The notes under the pieces are model-generated. The model saw only the letters and a list, made by a program, of their open reading frames with translations. It had not been told where the DNA came from and did not search any database. A stretch of 64,000 nucleotides of DNA from contig JAHCHY010000018.1 in NCBI GenBank assembly GCA_026129485.1, positions 31,996 through 95,995 on the forward strand, written 5' to 3'. The position numbers and the translations under genes are program-made. How positions within the stretch are numbered: the first letter of the stretch is position 1; every line of letters begins with the position of its first letter. This DNA comes from Cyclobacteriaceae bacterium (GTDB taxonomy: Bacteria > Bacteroidota > Bacteroidia > Cytophagales > Cyclobacteriaceae). Below, piece by piece: positions 1 to 7,861 of this stretch.

Positions 1-346
1 TGCCATTATTGGCTAATGTATTGCATACCTCAATAATGGCTTCGTCAAAAAACTGCGCTTCATCAATACCCACCACATCACAATCGCCTGCCAGCAATAA
101 AATATCAGAAGCAAACTGCACGGGTGTGGAACGAATCTCGCGCTCGCTGTGCGATACAATCTTTTCGATGTGATAGCGCGTATCAACTGCAGGCTTGAAT
201 ATTTCAACTTTTTGCTGCGCAATAAGCGCGCGGTTAAGCCTGCGAATGAGCTCTTCCGTCTTCCCCGAAAACATGCACCCGCAGATCACTTCAATCCAGC
301 CATGCTTACCTGCGGGATTCCTGCCAAGCTGAGGTTCTATAAACAT
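1..346 (-). CDS. tdk: Thymidine kinase, C-terminal part beyond the window edge
   Basis: Phosphorylates thymidine to dTMP with ATP in the pyrimidine salvage pathway (cytosolic). About 115 N-terminal residues are visible, running off the window at base 1. The P-loop is at residues 23-31 (CMFSGKTEE), followed by the family segment [10 protein letters not shown]. The substrate/Mg region around DTRYH and the Walker B-like DEAQFF near residue 103 are both present, as in type II (TK1-like) thymidine kinases. The ATG at 346 gives the usual Bacteroidetes N-terminus beginning MFIEP. It lies 39 bases downstream of the ferredoxin gene on the same strand. The missing half should carry the zinc-binding cysteines and the lasso loop. 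Identification is secure; only the 3' end is unseen. Confidence 0.93.
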   Translation of the reverse strand, partial: MFIEPQLGRNPAGKHGWIEVICGCMFSGKTEELIRRLNRALIAQQKVEIFKPAVDTRYHIEKIVSHSEREIRSTPVQFASDILLLAGDCDVVGIDEAQFFDEAIIEVCNTLANNG

Positions 347-385
347 GCAGGCAATTTAGGGATTAGAAAGGTCTATCCAACCCCG

Positions 386-706
386 TTAGTCCGTGTACGC
401 CTGGTGCGGCAGCTTGTATTCCTCCGGTGCGCGCACATGGCATTCGCCTGTAACTTTTGCCTGGCAGGCCAGCCGCTCCGTACCGGCAAGCTCAGCCGTG
501 GCCCGGTACCGGGTTTCGGCATCGGTAAGCGGCCCAAGCGCATCGGCTCCCCGTACCACAATCATTTTACAGGTAGTACAACGACCCTTACCCCCGCAGG
601 CGTGCATCCAGTCGATATAGTTTTCATGAAACACACGCAAGGCAGAACTTCCGGCTTTGCCGGTAACTTCCTTTCGGGCCATGTTTTCAATCACTATCTT
701 TACCAT
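386..706 (-). CDS. 2Fe-2S ferredoxin (adrenodoxin/plant-type fold)
   Basis: A small electron carrier of 106 residues. Four cysteines at residues 37, 43, 46 and 81 form the pattern C-x5-C-x2-C-x34-C, which binds a 2Fe-2S cluster in the beta-grasp ferredoxin fold. The segment HACGGKGRCTTC is diagnostic. The spacing fits the adrenodoxin/Fdx-like and bacterial 2Fe-2S types; the redox partner cannot be read from the sequence. It precedes tdk on the same strand and is divergent from the hypothetical gene at 748, with only 41 bases between the two starts. An alternative would be a subunit of a larger oxidoreductase, but no partner gene is adjacent. Confidence 0.9.
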   Translation of the reverse strand: MVKIVIENMARKEVTGKAGSSALRVFHENYIDWMHACGGKGRCTTCKMIVVRGADALGPLTDAETRYRATAELAGTERLACQAKVTGECHVRAPEEYKLPHQAYTD

Positions 707-747
707 CTGTATAATGCGGCTAACAAGAATACAAAAATAATCAGGGC

Positions 748-1755
748 ATGGACGAAAAGATAAGCTTAAAAGCCATCGATCAATACGCCATACAGGTGGC
801 CAATCAACTGGGTGAAAGTTTCTTTTCGCAAAAGAGCCTGATTACCGGCCCGGAAATACTGACTTTATGCGAAGTAAAGCAGGTTAATTTTTTTGTAATT
901 CATGATTTGCTGAACGCATGGAAGAAAGAAAGCGAAAAGCTGAAAAGTCCGTATTTCGACTACGAGTCCAAAGCGGTTCAGGATGCTCTCAGCCAGTTTC
1001 AGATCGCACTCAGTAATCACATTGCCATTGGCAAGGTGGATTTTCTTCCGCTGCTGAAACGGGGAATCGGTCAGACCTTGTTCCTGCTTCTTGATCCGTA
1101 TGATTTCTATTCGGAGCTGCTGGATAGCCATGACGAACTACTGTCGTTGAAAGACCTGGAAGACAGGGTGAAGTATGTTAAGCTGAACAAGGCGCCATTG
1201 GAAAACCTGGTGCATCGCCTGAAAGCAAAAAATACAGATGCCGTAAAAGGAAAAGAAGCGTTTGCCCTGCTGGACCAGATTCTGGAAGAAGTAAATTTTA
1301 CACCGGAAGATATTGAACCGCACTTACTGGCGTTTGGCAAAATTGTTCCGGCCGATGTGGCGCGGTTCTATGAACAAAAGCAGGCGCCAATACCCACCCC
1401 GGTTATTGAACCCAAACCGGTGGCTGAAGTCAAGCCGGTTGAACAAAAGCCAACCACCATAGTAATCAATCAAAACCTGTTTGTTTCCGAAACCAAAACC
1501 ACGCTGGCCGATAACCTGGCGAAGCAAAGAGCTACCCGGCTAAAAGAAAGCCTTACCATCAACCAGAAATTCATGTTCACCAAGATTTTGTTTCATGGTG
1601 ATTTTGAAATCTTTACCGAAGCCATTGATAAGTTAGACCGGTTCGATAATCTTTCGCAGGCTATGCGCTTTATTGACGATGGCTACCCGGACTGGGATCG
1701 CGAAAGCGAGGAGTACGAAGAGTTCCTGGAAATTTTGCAGAACCGGTTTCGCTGA
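748..1755 (+). CDS. Conserved hypothetical protein of Bacteroidetes type
   Basis: 335 residues, no signal peptide or membrane segment, so probably cytosolic. The N-terminal about 200 residues are mainly predicted helix. A proline/lysine/valine-rich linker (residues about 210-240, repeats of the PKPVAEVKPVEQKP kind) separates it from a compact C-terminal domain containing SLTINQKFMFTKILFHGDF and ending in an acidic ESEEYEEFLEILQNRF helix. I recall that C-terminal domain as conserved in Bacteroidetes proteins of unknown function; I cannot assign an activity. The ATG at 748 follows the divergent ferredoxin promoter region. Its stop codon abuts the stop of rodA (convergent, no spacer), so there is no room for an independent terminator. 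Confidence 0.8.
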   Translation: MDEKISLKAIDQYAIQVANQLGESFFSQKSLITGPEILTLCEVKQVNFFVIHDLLNAWKKESEKLKSPYFDYESKAVQDALSQFQIALSNHIAIGKVDFLPLLKRGIGQTLFLLLDPYDFYSELLDSHDELLSLKDLEDRVKYVKLNKAPLENLVHRLKAKNTDAVKGKEAFALLDQILEEVNFTPEDIEPHLLAFGKIVPADVARFYEQKQAPIPTPVIEPKPVAEVKPVEQKPTTIVINQNLFVSETKTTLADNLAKQRATRLKESLTINQKFMFTKILFHGDFEIFTEAIDKLDRFDNLSQAMRFIDDGYPDWDRESEEYEEFLEILQNRFR

Positions 1756-3030
1756 TTAAATGCGTTGCAGCACCTGGCTGCGGTGCGCATCCAGCTTAAG
1801 CAGTATAAACAGCAATACGGTAAAGCTCCACAAGGCAGAGCCGCCATAGCTGAAGAACGGGAGCGGAATTCCAATTACCGGGAACAGCCCGATCGTCATG
1901 CCGATGTTCACGGCAAAGTGAAAGAAAAATATGCTGGCCACGGAATAACCATACGCGCGCGCAAACCTGTTTTTCTGACGTTCGGCTATAAAAACAATCC
2001 GCTGAAGAAACACAATAAACAAAGCCACGACCACCAGGCTTCCCATCCAGCCATGCTCTTCGCCAATAGTACAAAAGATAAAGTCTGTACTTTGTTCGGG
2101 CACAAAATCAAACTTGGTTTGCGTTCCCTTTAAAAATCCTTTGCCTGCAAAGCCACCGCTTCCAATGGCAATTTTAGACTGCGTAACGTTCCAGTTGATT
2201 CCCATTGGGTCGAAGTTGGGGTTCACCAATGCTTCCAGCCTTTTCTTGTGCCGTTCGGGCAAGACATTATTAATGACATAATCGAAGCTCTCAATCGTGA
2301 GGATAAGCAGCAGCGCTCCAAACGTAAGCGATGCAATCCGTTTGAAATTCCGTTTTCCGAAAATGATCAGAAGCACAAGCGCCACTCCTATTATGCCATG
2401 TAAATACCATTGATTCTTAACGATGAGGGTAAGGATAGCCAGTGCCGCCATAGAAATACCTACAATCAAAATAAAAGGCGACATGCCCTCGCGGTAGAAT
2501 ACAACCAGGAAAGACAAAAACACAATTGCTGTTCCGAAATCTTTCTGCAGGATGATCAGCGCCAGGGGCGCCAGGATTAATACAAAGAGGATTCCCTGGT
2601 TGCGTACACTATCCATTCTGAAACCAACACTTCCGATAGTCCTGGCAACCGCCAATGCGGTAATAAACTTGGCAAACTCGGAAGGCTGCACCCCGAAAGA
2701 GCCCACACCTATCCAGGACTTGTTTCCACCTACTTCTTTACCGATAAAAGGAATCAGCAGCAGCGCTACTAAAATGATGGCGTAAAAGATATAGGCAAAG
2801 GTTTCGTAAAACCGCATATCCACGATGATGATCGCAAAAATGATTAGCACCGCGGCTGCAATAAACATAAGCTGCCTGCCTGAATTCAGGCTCATATCAA
2901 AAATGGATTGATTGGCTGTTTCATCATATACAGCCGCAAAAATGTTAAGCCACCCCAGGCCCACCATCAGCGCATAGAGCAGCACCGAAACCCAGTCTAA
3001 TTTACCCGATATGTCAACTTCCCTGCTCAT
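1756..3030 (-). CDS. rodA: RodA, SEDS-family peptidoglycan glycosyltransferase
   Basis: Polymerises lipid II into glycan strands at the lateral wall, working with the PBP2 encoded just upstream. 424 residues with about ten membrane segments. SEDS signatures are present: SWIGVGSFGVQPSEF around residue 100, KPD-like loop sequences, and near the C-terminus the segment GIPLPFFSYGGSALW. The ATG overlaps the stop of mrdA by four bases (ATGA), the arrangement of translational coupling. It is last in the run mreB-mreC-mreD-mrdA-rodA and ends back-to-back with a convergent gene. FtsW is the paralogue alternative, but the mre/mrdA context decides for RodA. Confidence 0.95.
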   Translation of the reverse strand: MSREVDISGKLDWVSVLLYALMVGLGWLNIFAAVYDETANQSIFDMSLNSGRQLMFIAAAVLIIFAIIIVDMRFYETFAYIFYAIILVALLLIPFIGKEVGGNKSWIGVGSFGVQPSEFAKFITALAVARTIGSVGFRMDSVRNQGILFVLILAPLALIILQKDFGTAIVFLSFLVVFYREGMSPFILIVGISMAALAILTLIVKNQWYLHGIIGVALVLLIIFGKRNFKRIASLTFGALLLILTIESFDYVINNVLPERHKKRLEALVNPNFDPMGINWNVTQSKIAIGSGGFAGKGFLKGTQTKFDFVPEQSTDFIFCTIGEEHGWMGSLVVVALFIVFLQRIVFIAERQKNRFARAYGYSVASIFFFHFAVNIGMTIGLFPVIGIPLPFFSYGGSALWSFTVLLFILLKLDAHRSQVLQRI

Positions 3031-4841
3031 TCAAACTTGTTGTTAAGCACGTATTGCTCGATGTGCGGACGTTTGGTTCCGCCAAGCAAATATTTCTCAA
3101 TCATTAGGCTGGCAATGGAAGCAGCCGCGCGCGCGCCTTGCCCCGCATCCTCCACGTAAACTGAAATCGCAATTTTAGGATTATCGCGTGGCGCAAACGC
3201 AATAAATACCGAGTGGTCGAACAAAGGCGGAGCATTTTGTACCGTTCCGGTTTTGCCGCACACAACTATATCGGCAAGCTTGGCCCGGTATTGCCCGGTA
3301 CCTTCCCGAACCACTTTTTCCATGGCATCTACCGCTACTATAAAGTAAGATGTATCGATAGAGGTATAGTGCCGTTCGGAATACTGCGGCAATGGCTTTC
3401 CGTCTTCGCCAATCGCTTTTACAAGGTGTGGCGTATAATAAAAGCCACGATTGGCAATGGTAGCTGCAAAGTTTGCCATCTGAATCGGCACCACAAGGTT
3501 TTCGCCTTCGCCAATGGCGATGGAATAGATGTTCGAAAATTTCCACGGGCGATTGCGATAGGCCCTGTCATAATAAGCCGGTGTTGGAATCAATCCGTCT
3601 TTCTCGTTGGGCAGATCGATTCCCAGCCGTTTGCCGAACCCAAAACTTGTAATGTGCTTATTCCATTCTTCCAGCCCGATGCGGGTATCGCCAAACGGAT
3701 CGTTCACCACTCCTTGATTGAGCATACGCCTGAGCACATTATGAAAATACGGGTTACAGGAATTGGCTATTGCTCCCCGCAAATCTTCATTGGTATGTGC
3801 ACCGTGGCAATTGATGACAGAACGATCGCACTTAATGCGGGTATCGGGTGTAATTACTTTTTCCTGCAGGGCCGTCATGGCCTGTGCAATTTTAAAAATT
3901 GAGCCCGGGCGGTATTGCGCCATCAAAGGGCGGTTAAACAACGGCTTTAATGAATCATTGCTGATCAGCTTAAAATTGGAGCTGTAATTTCTTCCCGTAA
4001 GCAAGGCGGGATCGTACGATGGGCCTGAAACCAGGGAGAGAATTTCCCCGGTAGCCGGTTCAATCGCTACAATAGAGCCGGCTTTACCTTTCATTAAAAA
4101 CTCACCGTATTGCTGAAGATCAATATCAATGCCGGTATAAAGATTCGCCCCGGGTGTTGACAGCGTATCGTACTCGCCATTCTTGAATGAGCCCTTTTCT
4201 ATTCCCTTTACATTACGCAGCTTAAAGCGCACACCTCGCTTACCGCGAAGCTGCTCTTCATAGAATGCTTCAATGCCGCTTTGTCCTACATAATCGCCCT
4301 GCCTGTAAATGCCGGATGCATCGCGCGCCAGGTTTTCCTTGCTGATTTCGCTTACATAGCCCAGCGCATTGGCTAATGATGGCGATTGATAAGCCCGTGT
4401 AGTCCGGGCCTGCGCATAAAAGCCGGGAAATTCATCGAGGTAATCCTGGATACGGGCAAAATCAATATTGGAAAGCTGGTTGAGAAGACGTGTGGGCTTG
4501 AACTGCGAATACTCCTTGCGGATCTTCATTTCCCTGAAGCGCATTCGAAGCTCTTCGCGTGTTAATCCGAATACCGTACAAAACCTTGCAGAATCAAAAT
4601 TCTTCACCTCCTTCATCACCACCTGTATGTCGTACTCAGGGGTGTTGTACACGATCAGCTTGTTGTTGCGATCGTAAATCAATCCCCGGAAGGGATATTC
4701 TACTTCGCGCAGAATGGCGTTACCGTCTGCCAGCTCTGCATAGCGGCTATCCAGCACCTGTATAAAAAAAAGCCGGACCAGAAATATTAAGCCCACCAAG
4801 CCAAACACCACCTGTACGATCTCGCGCCTGCCCTCATTCAT
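3027..4841 (-). CDS. mrdA: Penicillin-binding protein 2 (transpeptidase of elongation)
   Basis: Cross-links lateral-wall peptidoglycan; the monofunctional class B partner of RodA. The start is set at 4841 (MNEGRREIV), 604 residues: it overlaps the mreD stop as ATGA and is followed at once by the single membrane anchor (residues about 8-25). The open frame extends upstream, but that part lies inside mreD. The dimerisation/pedestal domain follows the anchor (YPFRGLIYDRN). The transpeptidase domain has all three active-site motifs: SIFK (serine nucleophile), SCN, and the KTG box in CGKTGT. Length is normal for Bacteroidetes PBP2. The rodA start overlaps its stop. Confidence 0.95.
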   Translation of the reverse strand: MNEGRREIVQVVFGLVGLIFLVRLFFIQVLDSRYAELADGNAILREVEYPFRGLIYDRNNKLIVYNTPEYDIQVVMKEVKNFDSARFCTVFGLTREELRMRFREMKIRKEYSQFKPTRLLNQLSNIDFARIQDYLDEFPGFYAQARTTRAYQSPSLANALGYVSEISKENLARDASGIYRQGDYVGQSGIEAFYEEQLRGKRGVRFKLRNVKGIEKGSFKNGEYDTLSTPGANLYTGIDIDLQQYGEFLMKGKAGSIVAIEPATGEILSLVSGPSYDPALLTGRNYSSNFKLISNDSLKPLFNRPLMAQYRPGSIFKIAQAMTALQEKVITPDTRIKCDRSVINCHGAHTNEDLRGAIANSCNPYFHNVLRRMLNQGVVNDPFGDTRIGLEEWNKHITSFGFGKRLGIDLPNEKDGLIPTPAYYDRAYRNRPWKFSNIYSIAIGEGENLVVPIQMANFAATIANRGFYYTPHLVKAIGEDGKPLPQYSERHYTSIDTSYFIVAVDAMEKVVREGTGQYRAKLADIVVCGKTGTVQNAPPLFDHSVFIAFAPRDNPKIAISVYVEDAGQGARAAASIASLMIEKYLLGGTKRPHIEQYVLNNKFE

Positions 4842-5353
4842 ATCCGCCTGCGTTGTGGTGTTAAAAACTGGAGCAGCAGCATAACCGACATGGTAAAGAT
4901 AAGGCTGGCGATAATCTTCAGCATGGTGTACCAGAACAGTGTAAAGCCCGAAGCCTCTACAAAGAATAATACCAGGTGGTGCAAAAACACCAACGGTAAC
5001 GAATACACGAGAAACCATTGCAGCCCGTTGGCCGCAAGCGTTGCCGTGGATCCGCTTTCGTACCCGCCCTGCGGTGTAATAGTACTTAGCCAATAGTTGC
5101 GCAGATAGGCCACCAGAACGGTAGCCAGCGCATGCAAGCCCATGCTGTCATAAAATATATCAACCGAAAAGCCCATCAGGAATCCTGCCAGCATGAGAAT
5201 AAGGGTGTTGGTTTCAATGGGCAGCAACAGCACAAAGGCGATATATAAAAAACAAAAAGCCGTATTGAACAGGACAAGGTTGCGCAAAATCAACACCTGC
5301 ACCAGCAGGTAAACAAAGAATAGCACAAGCTGTACAATACCCAGGCGGTTCAT
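4838..5353 (-). CDS. mreD: Rod shape-determining protein MreD
   Basis: 171 residues, a hydrophobic inner-membrane protein with about five to six membrane segments. It links MreC with the PBP2/RodA enzymes of the elongation complex. MreD proteins are poorly conserved; the assignment rests on size, hydropathy, the segment GFSVDIFYDSMGLHAL (family-typical after the third membrane segment) and position between mreC and mrdA. Its start overlaps the mreC stop and its stop overlaps the mrdA start, both as ATGA, indicating coupled translation. Confidence 0.9.
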   Translation of the reverse strand: MNRLGIVQLVLFFVYLLVQVLILRNLVLFNTAFCFLYIAFVLLLPIETNTLILMLAGFLMGFSVDIFYDSMGLHALATVLVAYLRNYWLSTITPQGGYESGSTATLAANGLQWFLVYSLPLVFLHHLVLFFVEASGFTLFWYTMLKIIASLIFTMSVMLLLQFLTPQRRRI

Positions 5354-6177
5354 TTCGGTTCTCCTATTGTTAGATGCTCCAACGAGTCCTTTTCATTTTT
5401 CAGCTTGCTTTTAATTACCTCTACAAAAACAAGCCGGCCAAAATCCTGCGAAAGCTCTACCCGTATATCCCAGAAGGGAGCTTCCGGCTTCAGGGCAGCC
5501 TCGCGGATGATGCCCACCATAATCCCTTCCGGGAACACGGCATTATACCCGGAAGTTACAACACTATCGCCAACCACCGGCCGTGCATGGCGCGGAATAA
5601 ACTGTAACGTGGTGTATCGCATGTCTGCTCCATCCCAGCGCACCGTACCAAAATGATTAGTTCGTTTTATCATGCCTGAAACCTGCTCATCTACATTCAA
5701 CAGCGAAATCAATACGGCATAGCGGCTGGATACCGATTTGACTTTTCCTACTGCACCGGCATCGCCAATTACAGCCATGCCCGGGGCAAGTCCGTCAACC
5801 ACACCTTTGTTAATGGTTATATAATTTTTATAGAGAGAGGTAGAATTGGCCATAACCTTGGCGCTCACAAAATCAAACTGATTAATACGGGTTGTGTCGG
5901 TTACACTTTCTGAAAGCTGAATGCGCGTGCGCGCCAGGTCTGTTCTCAGCTCGGCATTCTCGCGCGCCAGGTCTTCATTGATAGCCCGTAGCGAAAAATA
6001 CTCCCTCACACCCTGCGAAAAACCCAGTAGCTGTGCCGCTACCCGGTTGGAAGAATTGAAATATTTTGTGCTTTGATATTGGTTGTTTTCAATTACCAGC
6101 CACACGCATACTAACTCCAGAAACAGAAAAGTGAAAAAAGCCCGGTACTCGTAAATAAAATTTAAGAGCCGCTCCAT
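5350..6177 (-). CDS. mreC: Rod shape-determining protein MreC
   Basis: 275 residues. One N-terminal membrane anchor (residues about 12-28) is followed by a coiled coil (residues about 60-95, EDLARENAELRTDLARTRI) and the two beta-barrel subdomains of periplasmic MreC (NYITINKGVVDGLAPGMAV, then VTSGYNAVFPEGIMVG). MreC assembles in the periplasm and activates PBP2. The ATG at 6177 lies five bases downstream of the mreB stop, and the stop overlaps mreD. All features fit the family and nothing is truncated. Confidence 0.95.
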   Translation of the reverse strand: MERLLNFIYEYRAFFTFLFLELVCVWLVIENNQYQSTKYFNSSNRVAAQLLGFSQGVREYFSLRAINEDLARENAELRTDLARTRIQLSESVTDTTRINQFDFVSAKVMANSTSLYKNYITINKGVVDGLAPGMAVIGDAGAVGKVKSVSSRYAVLISLLNVDEQVSGMIKRTNHFGTVRWDGADMRYTTLQFIPRHARPVVGDSVVTSGYNAVFPEGIMVGIIREAALKPEAPFWDIRVELSQDFGRLVFVEVIKSKLKNEKDSLEHLTIGEPK

Positions 6178-6182
6178 TTCTA

Positions 6183-7208
6183 TCAGGTCATCAAAACTTT
6201 GCGGTAATGATCAAGGTTTTTCAGGGCTGCACCGGTGCCTCTTACCACGGCACGCAGCGGATCATCGGCTACATGAATCGGCAGCTTTGTTTTTAATGAA
6301 AGACGTTTATCCAATCCGCGCAACATGGCCCCGCCACCGGTCAGGTAAATACCCTGTTCGTAAATGTCGGCAGACAATTCGGGGGGCGATAGCTCCAGCG
6401 CTTTCAGAACCGCTTCTTCCAGCTTGGAGATGGATTTATCTAATGCAAAGGCTACTTCGGAATATGATATCTTAATGGTTTTAGGGATACCCGTCATCAG
6501 GTCGCGGCCGCGGATCTCATAGTCCTCGGGCCCGTCATCCAATTCGGTAAGCGCAGAACCTACTTCTATCTTAACACGCTCGGCCGAACGCTCACCGATC
6601 AGCAGGTTATGCTGCCTGCGCATGTAATCGAGAATATCGCGATTAAATGTATCGCCCGCTATACGGATAGACTGATCGCACACAATTCCCGAAAGGGCAA
6701 TCACGGCAATATCGGTAGTACCTCCGCCAATATCTACAATCATGTTGCCTACGGGTTGCTCAATATCAATACCGATACCAATCGCTGCGGCAATCGGCTC
6801 GTGAATCATATACACTTCTTTGGCGTTGGCATGCTCAGCCGAATCGCGTACCGCTCTCTTCTCCACCTCGGTAATAGCAGATGGAATGCAGATTACCATG
6901 CGCATAGACGGTGGAAAAAGCTTGCGGCCTGTATCCACCATTTTAATCATGCCCCGAAGCATCATTTCGGCAGCGTGAAAGTCGGCTATTACACCTTCTT
7001 TAAGCGGACGAATGGTTTTAATGTTGTCGTGCGTTTTCTCGTGCATCTGCATGGCCTCGCGGCCAATGGCCAGCACTTTGCCGCTGGCGCGATCAAGCGC
7101 AATGATGGATGGCTCATCTACCACCACTTTGTCTTTATGAATAATCAGGGTATTGGCTGTACCCAGGTCTATGGCAATGTCCTGGGTAAAAAAATCGAAA
7201 AGTCCCAT
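6183..7208 (-). CDS. mreB: Rod shape-determining protein MreB (actin-like)
   Basis: 341 residues, a bacterial actin that positions the elongasome beneath the membrane. The phosphate 1 motif DLGTANTLI (residues about 15-23), phosphate 2 motif VDIGGGTTDIAVI, the MIHEPIAAAIG segment and the adenosine motif LTGGGAMLRGLD are all present. An amphipathic N-terminus (MGLFDFFTQD) suits membrane binding. It heads the mreBCD-mrdA-rodA run. In related Bacteroidetes it follows purH directly; here a PIN toxin-antitoxin pair lies between them, and 82 bases separate the PIN stop from the mreB start, so mreB may now depend on its own promoter. Confidence 0.96.
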   Translation of the reverse strand: MGLFDFFTQDIAIDLGTANTLIIHKDKVVVDEPSIIALDRASGKVLAIGREAMQMHEKTHDNIKTIRPLKEGVIADFHAAEMMLRGMIKMVDTGRKLFPPSMRMVICIPSAITEVEKRAVRDSAEHANAKEVYMIHEPIAAAIGIGIDIEQPVGNMIVDIGGGTTDIAVIALSGIVCDQSIRIAGDTFNRDILDYMRRQHNLLIGERSAERVKIEVGSALTELDDGPEDYEIRGRDLMTGIPKTIKISYSEVAFALDKSISKLEEAVLKALELSPPELSADIYEQGIYLTGGGAMLRGLDKRLSLKTKLPIHVADDPLRAVVRGTGAALKNLDHYRKVLMT

Positions 7209-7290
7209 TCGCTCCGAAGGTTAAAAAAGTTATGAAGCCCGAAATTACAGAAATAATCCTGTGAATTTTATGTGTATTCGGCTGAAAAAC

Positions 7291-7668
7291 TTACAGGGGA
7301 TTTGGCAGGTACTCGATAACATCGAGTGTCGGGATACCCGTGAACGCCTTATCGGCTGTCAGTAAAGGAACTCCTAAAGTTTTGGTCGTTGCTGCAATGA
7401 TTGCATCTGGGGTCTTTAATTTTTTGCCTTTTCTCAATTTGGATGCCTCAAAGCTTATCTTGTCATTACTATGAACAACCGTTACATGGTATAAAAACCT
7501 GTTGATCACCTGCTCTGATTGATGCGTTACCCTTTGGCTGCGAAGCTCTATTTCAGAGATGAAGGAAATAAAGATTTCCTTGTTTTCCAGGAGCACTTCA
7601 AGTGTTAAATCTCCATTAAGGTGATAGATGATTATATTAGTGTCGATCAATATTCTATTCCCACTCAT
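7291..7668 (-). CDS. PIN-domain ribonuclease, toxin of a type II toxin-antitoxin pair
   Basis: 125 residues, a VapC-like PIN domain. The acidic residues expected for metal binding are in place: Asp8 in LIDTNIIIY, the Glu in ISEIELRS (about residue 41), Asp in KTPDAIIAAT and Asp in LLTADKAF. PIN toxins cleave tRNA or rRNA and are held inactive by the upstream antitoxin. The ATG at 7668 overlaps the end of the antitoxin frame by 14 bases, the usual arrangement of such pairs. The pair sits between purH and mreB. The family is secure; the RNA target is unknown. Confidence 0.9.
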   Translation of the reverse strand: MSGNRILIDTNIIIYHLNGDLTLEVLLENKEIFISFISEIELRSQRVTHQSEQVINRFLYHVTVVHSNDKISFEASKLRKGKKLKTPDAIIAATTKTLGVPLLTADKAFTGIPTLDVIEYLPNPL

Positions 7669-7834
7669 CCCTCAGGCTTCGTTGGATTTCTACGGGATTT
7701 CCTTCAAACCTTACTTTACCCGTAAATAAGTGAGCCGGGAATCCTCTCTTTTTACCCGACTGATTCAGCTTTCTAAGTTTATTTTCTATAGATCGCTTAG
7801 AATCTCCCCTTTTTATCTTAACCACTGCCTTCAT
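7655..7834 (-). CDS. Small antitoxin-like protein paired with the PIN toxin
   Basis: A 59-residue frame that starts MKAVVKIKRGDSKRSIENKL, is strongly basic in its first half and ends GNPVEIQRSLRDEWE. Read from the sequence directly upstream of the PIN gene, its last 14 bases overlap the toxin start. Small Bacteroidetes proteins with a GxxxxxEDPLxIQKxxRDEW-type tail commonly precede PIN genes, and I infer it is the cognate antitoxin on that basis and on position. It lies 27 bases downstream of the purH stop. It is not an obvious AbrB, RHH or Phd protein, so its DNA-binding fold is open. Confidence 0.72.
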   Translation of the reverse strand: MKAVVKIKRGDSKRSIENKLRKLNQSGKKRGFPAHLFTGKVRFEGNPVEIQRSLRDEWE

Positions 7835-7861
7835 AGAATCAAATATATCGAAAATCAGTAA

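Noticed and set aside
149-763. 204-codon plus-strand open frame over tdk and the ferredoxin gene
   Set aside because: It is antisense to two clear genes, has no protein-like pattern, and overlaps the start of the gene at 748.
3213-3902. 229-codon plus-strand open frame inside mrdA
   Set aside because: It is antisense to the transpeptidase domain, which has all its motifs; no family similarity.
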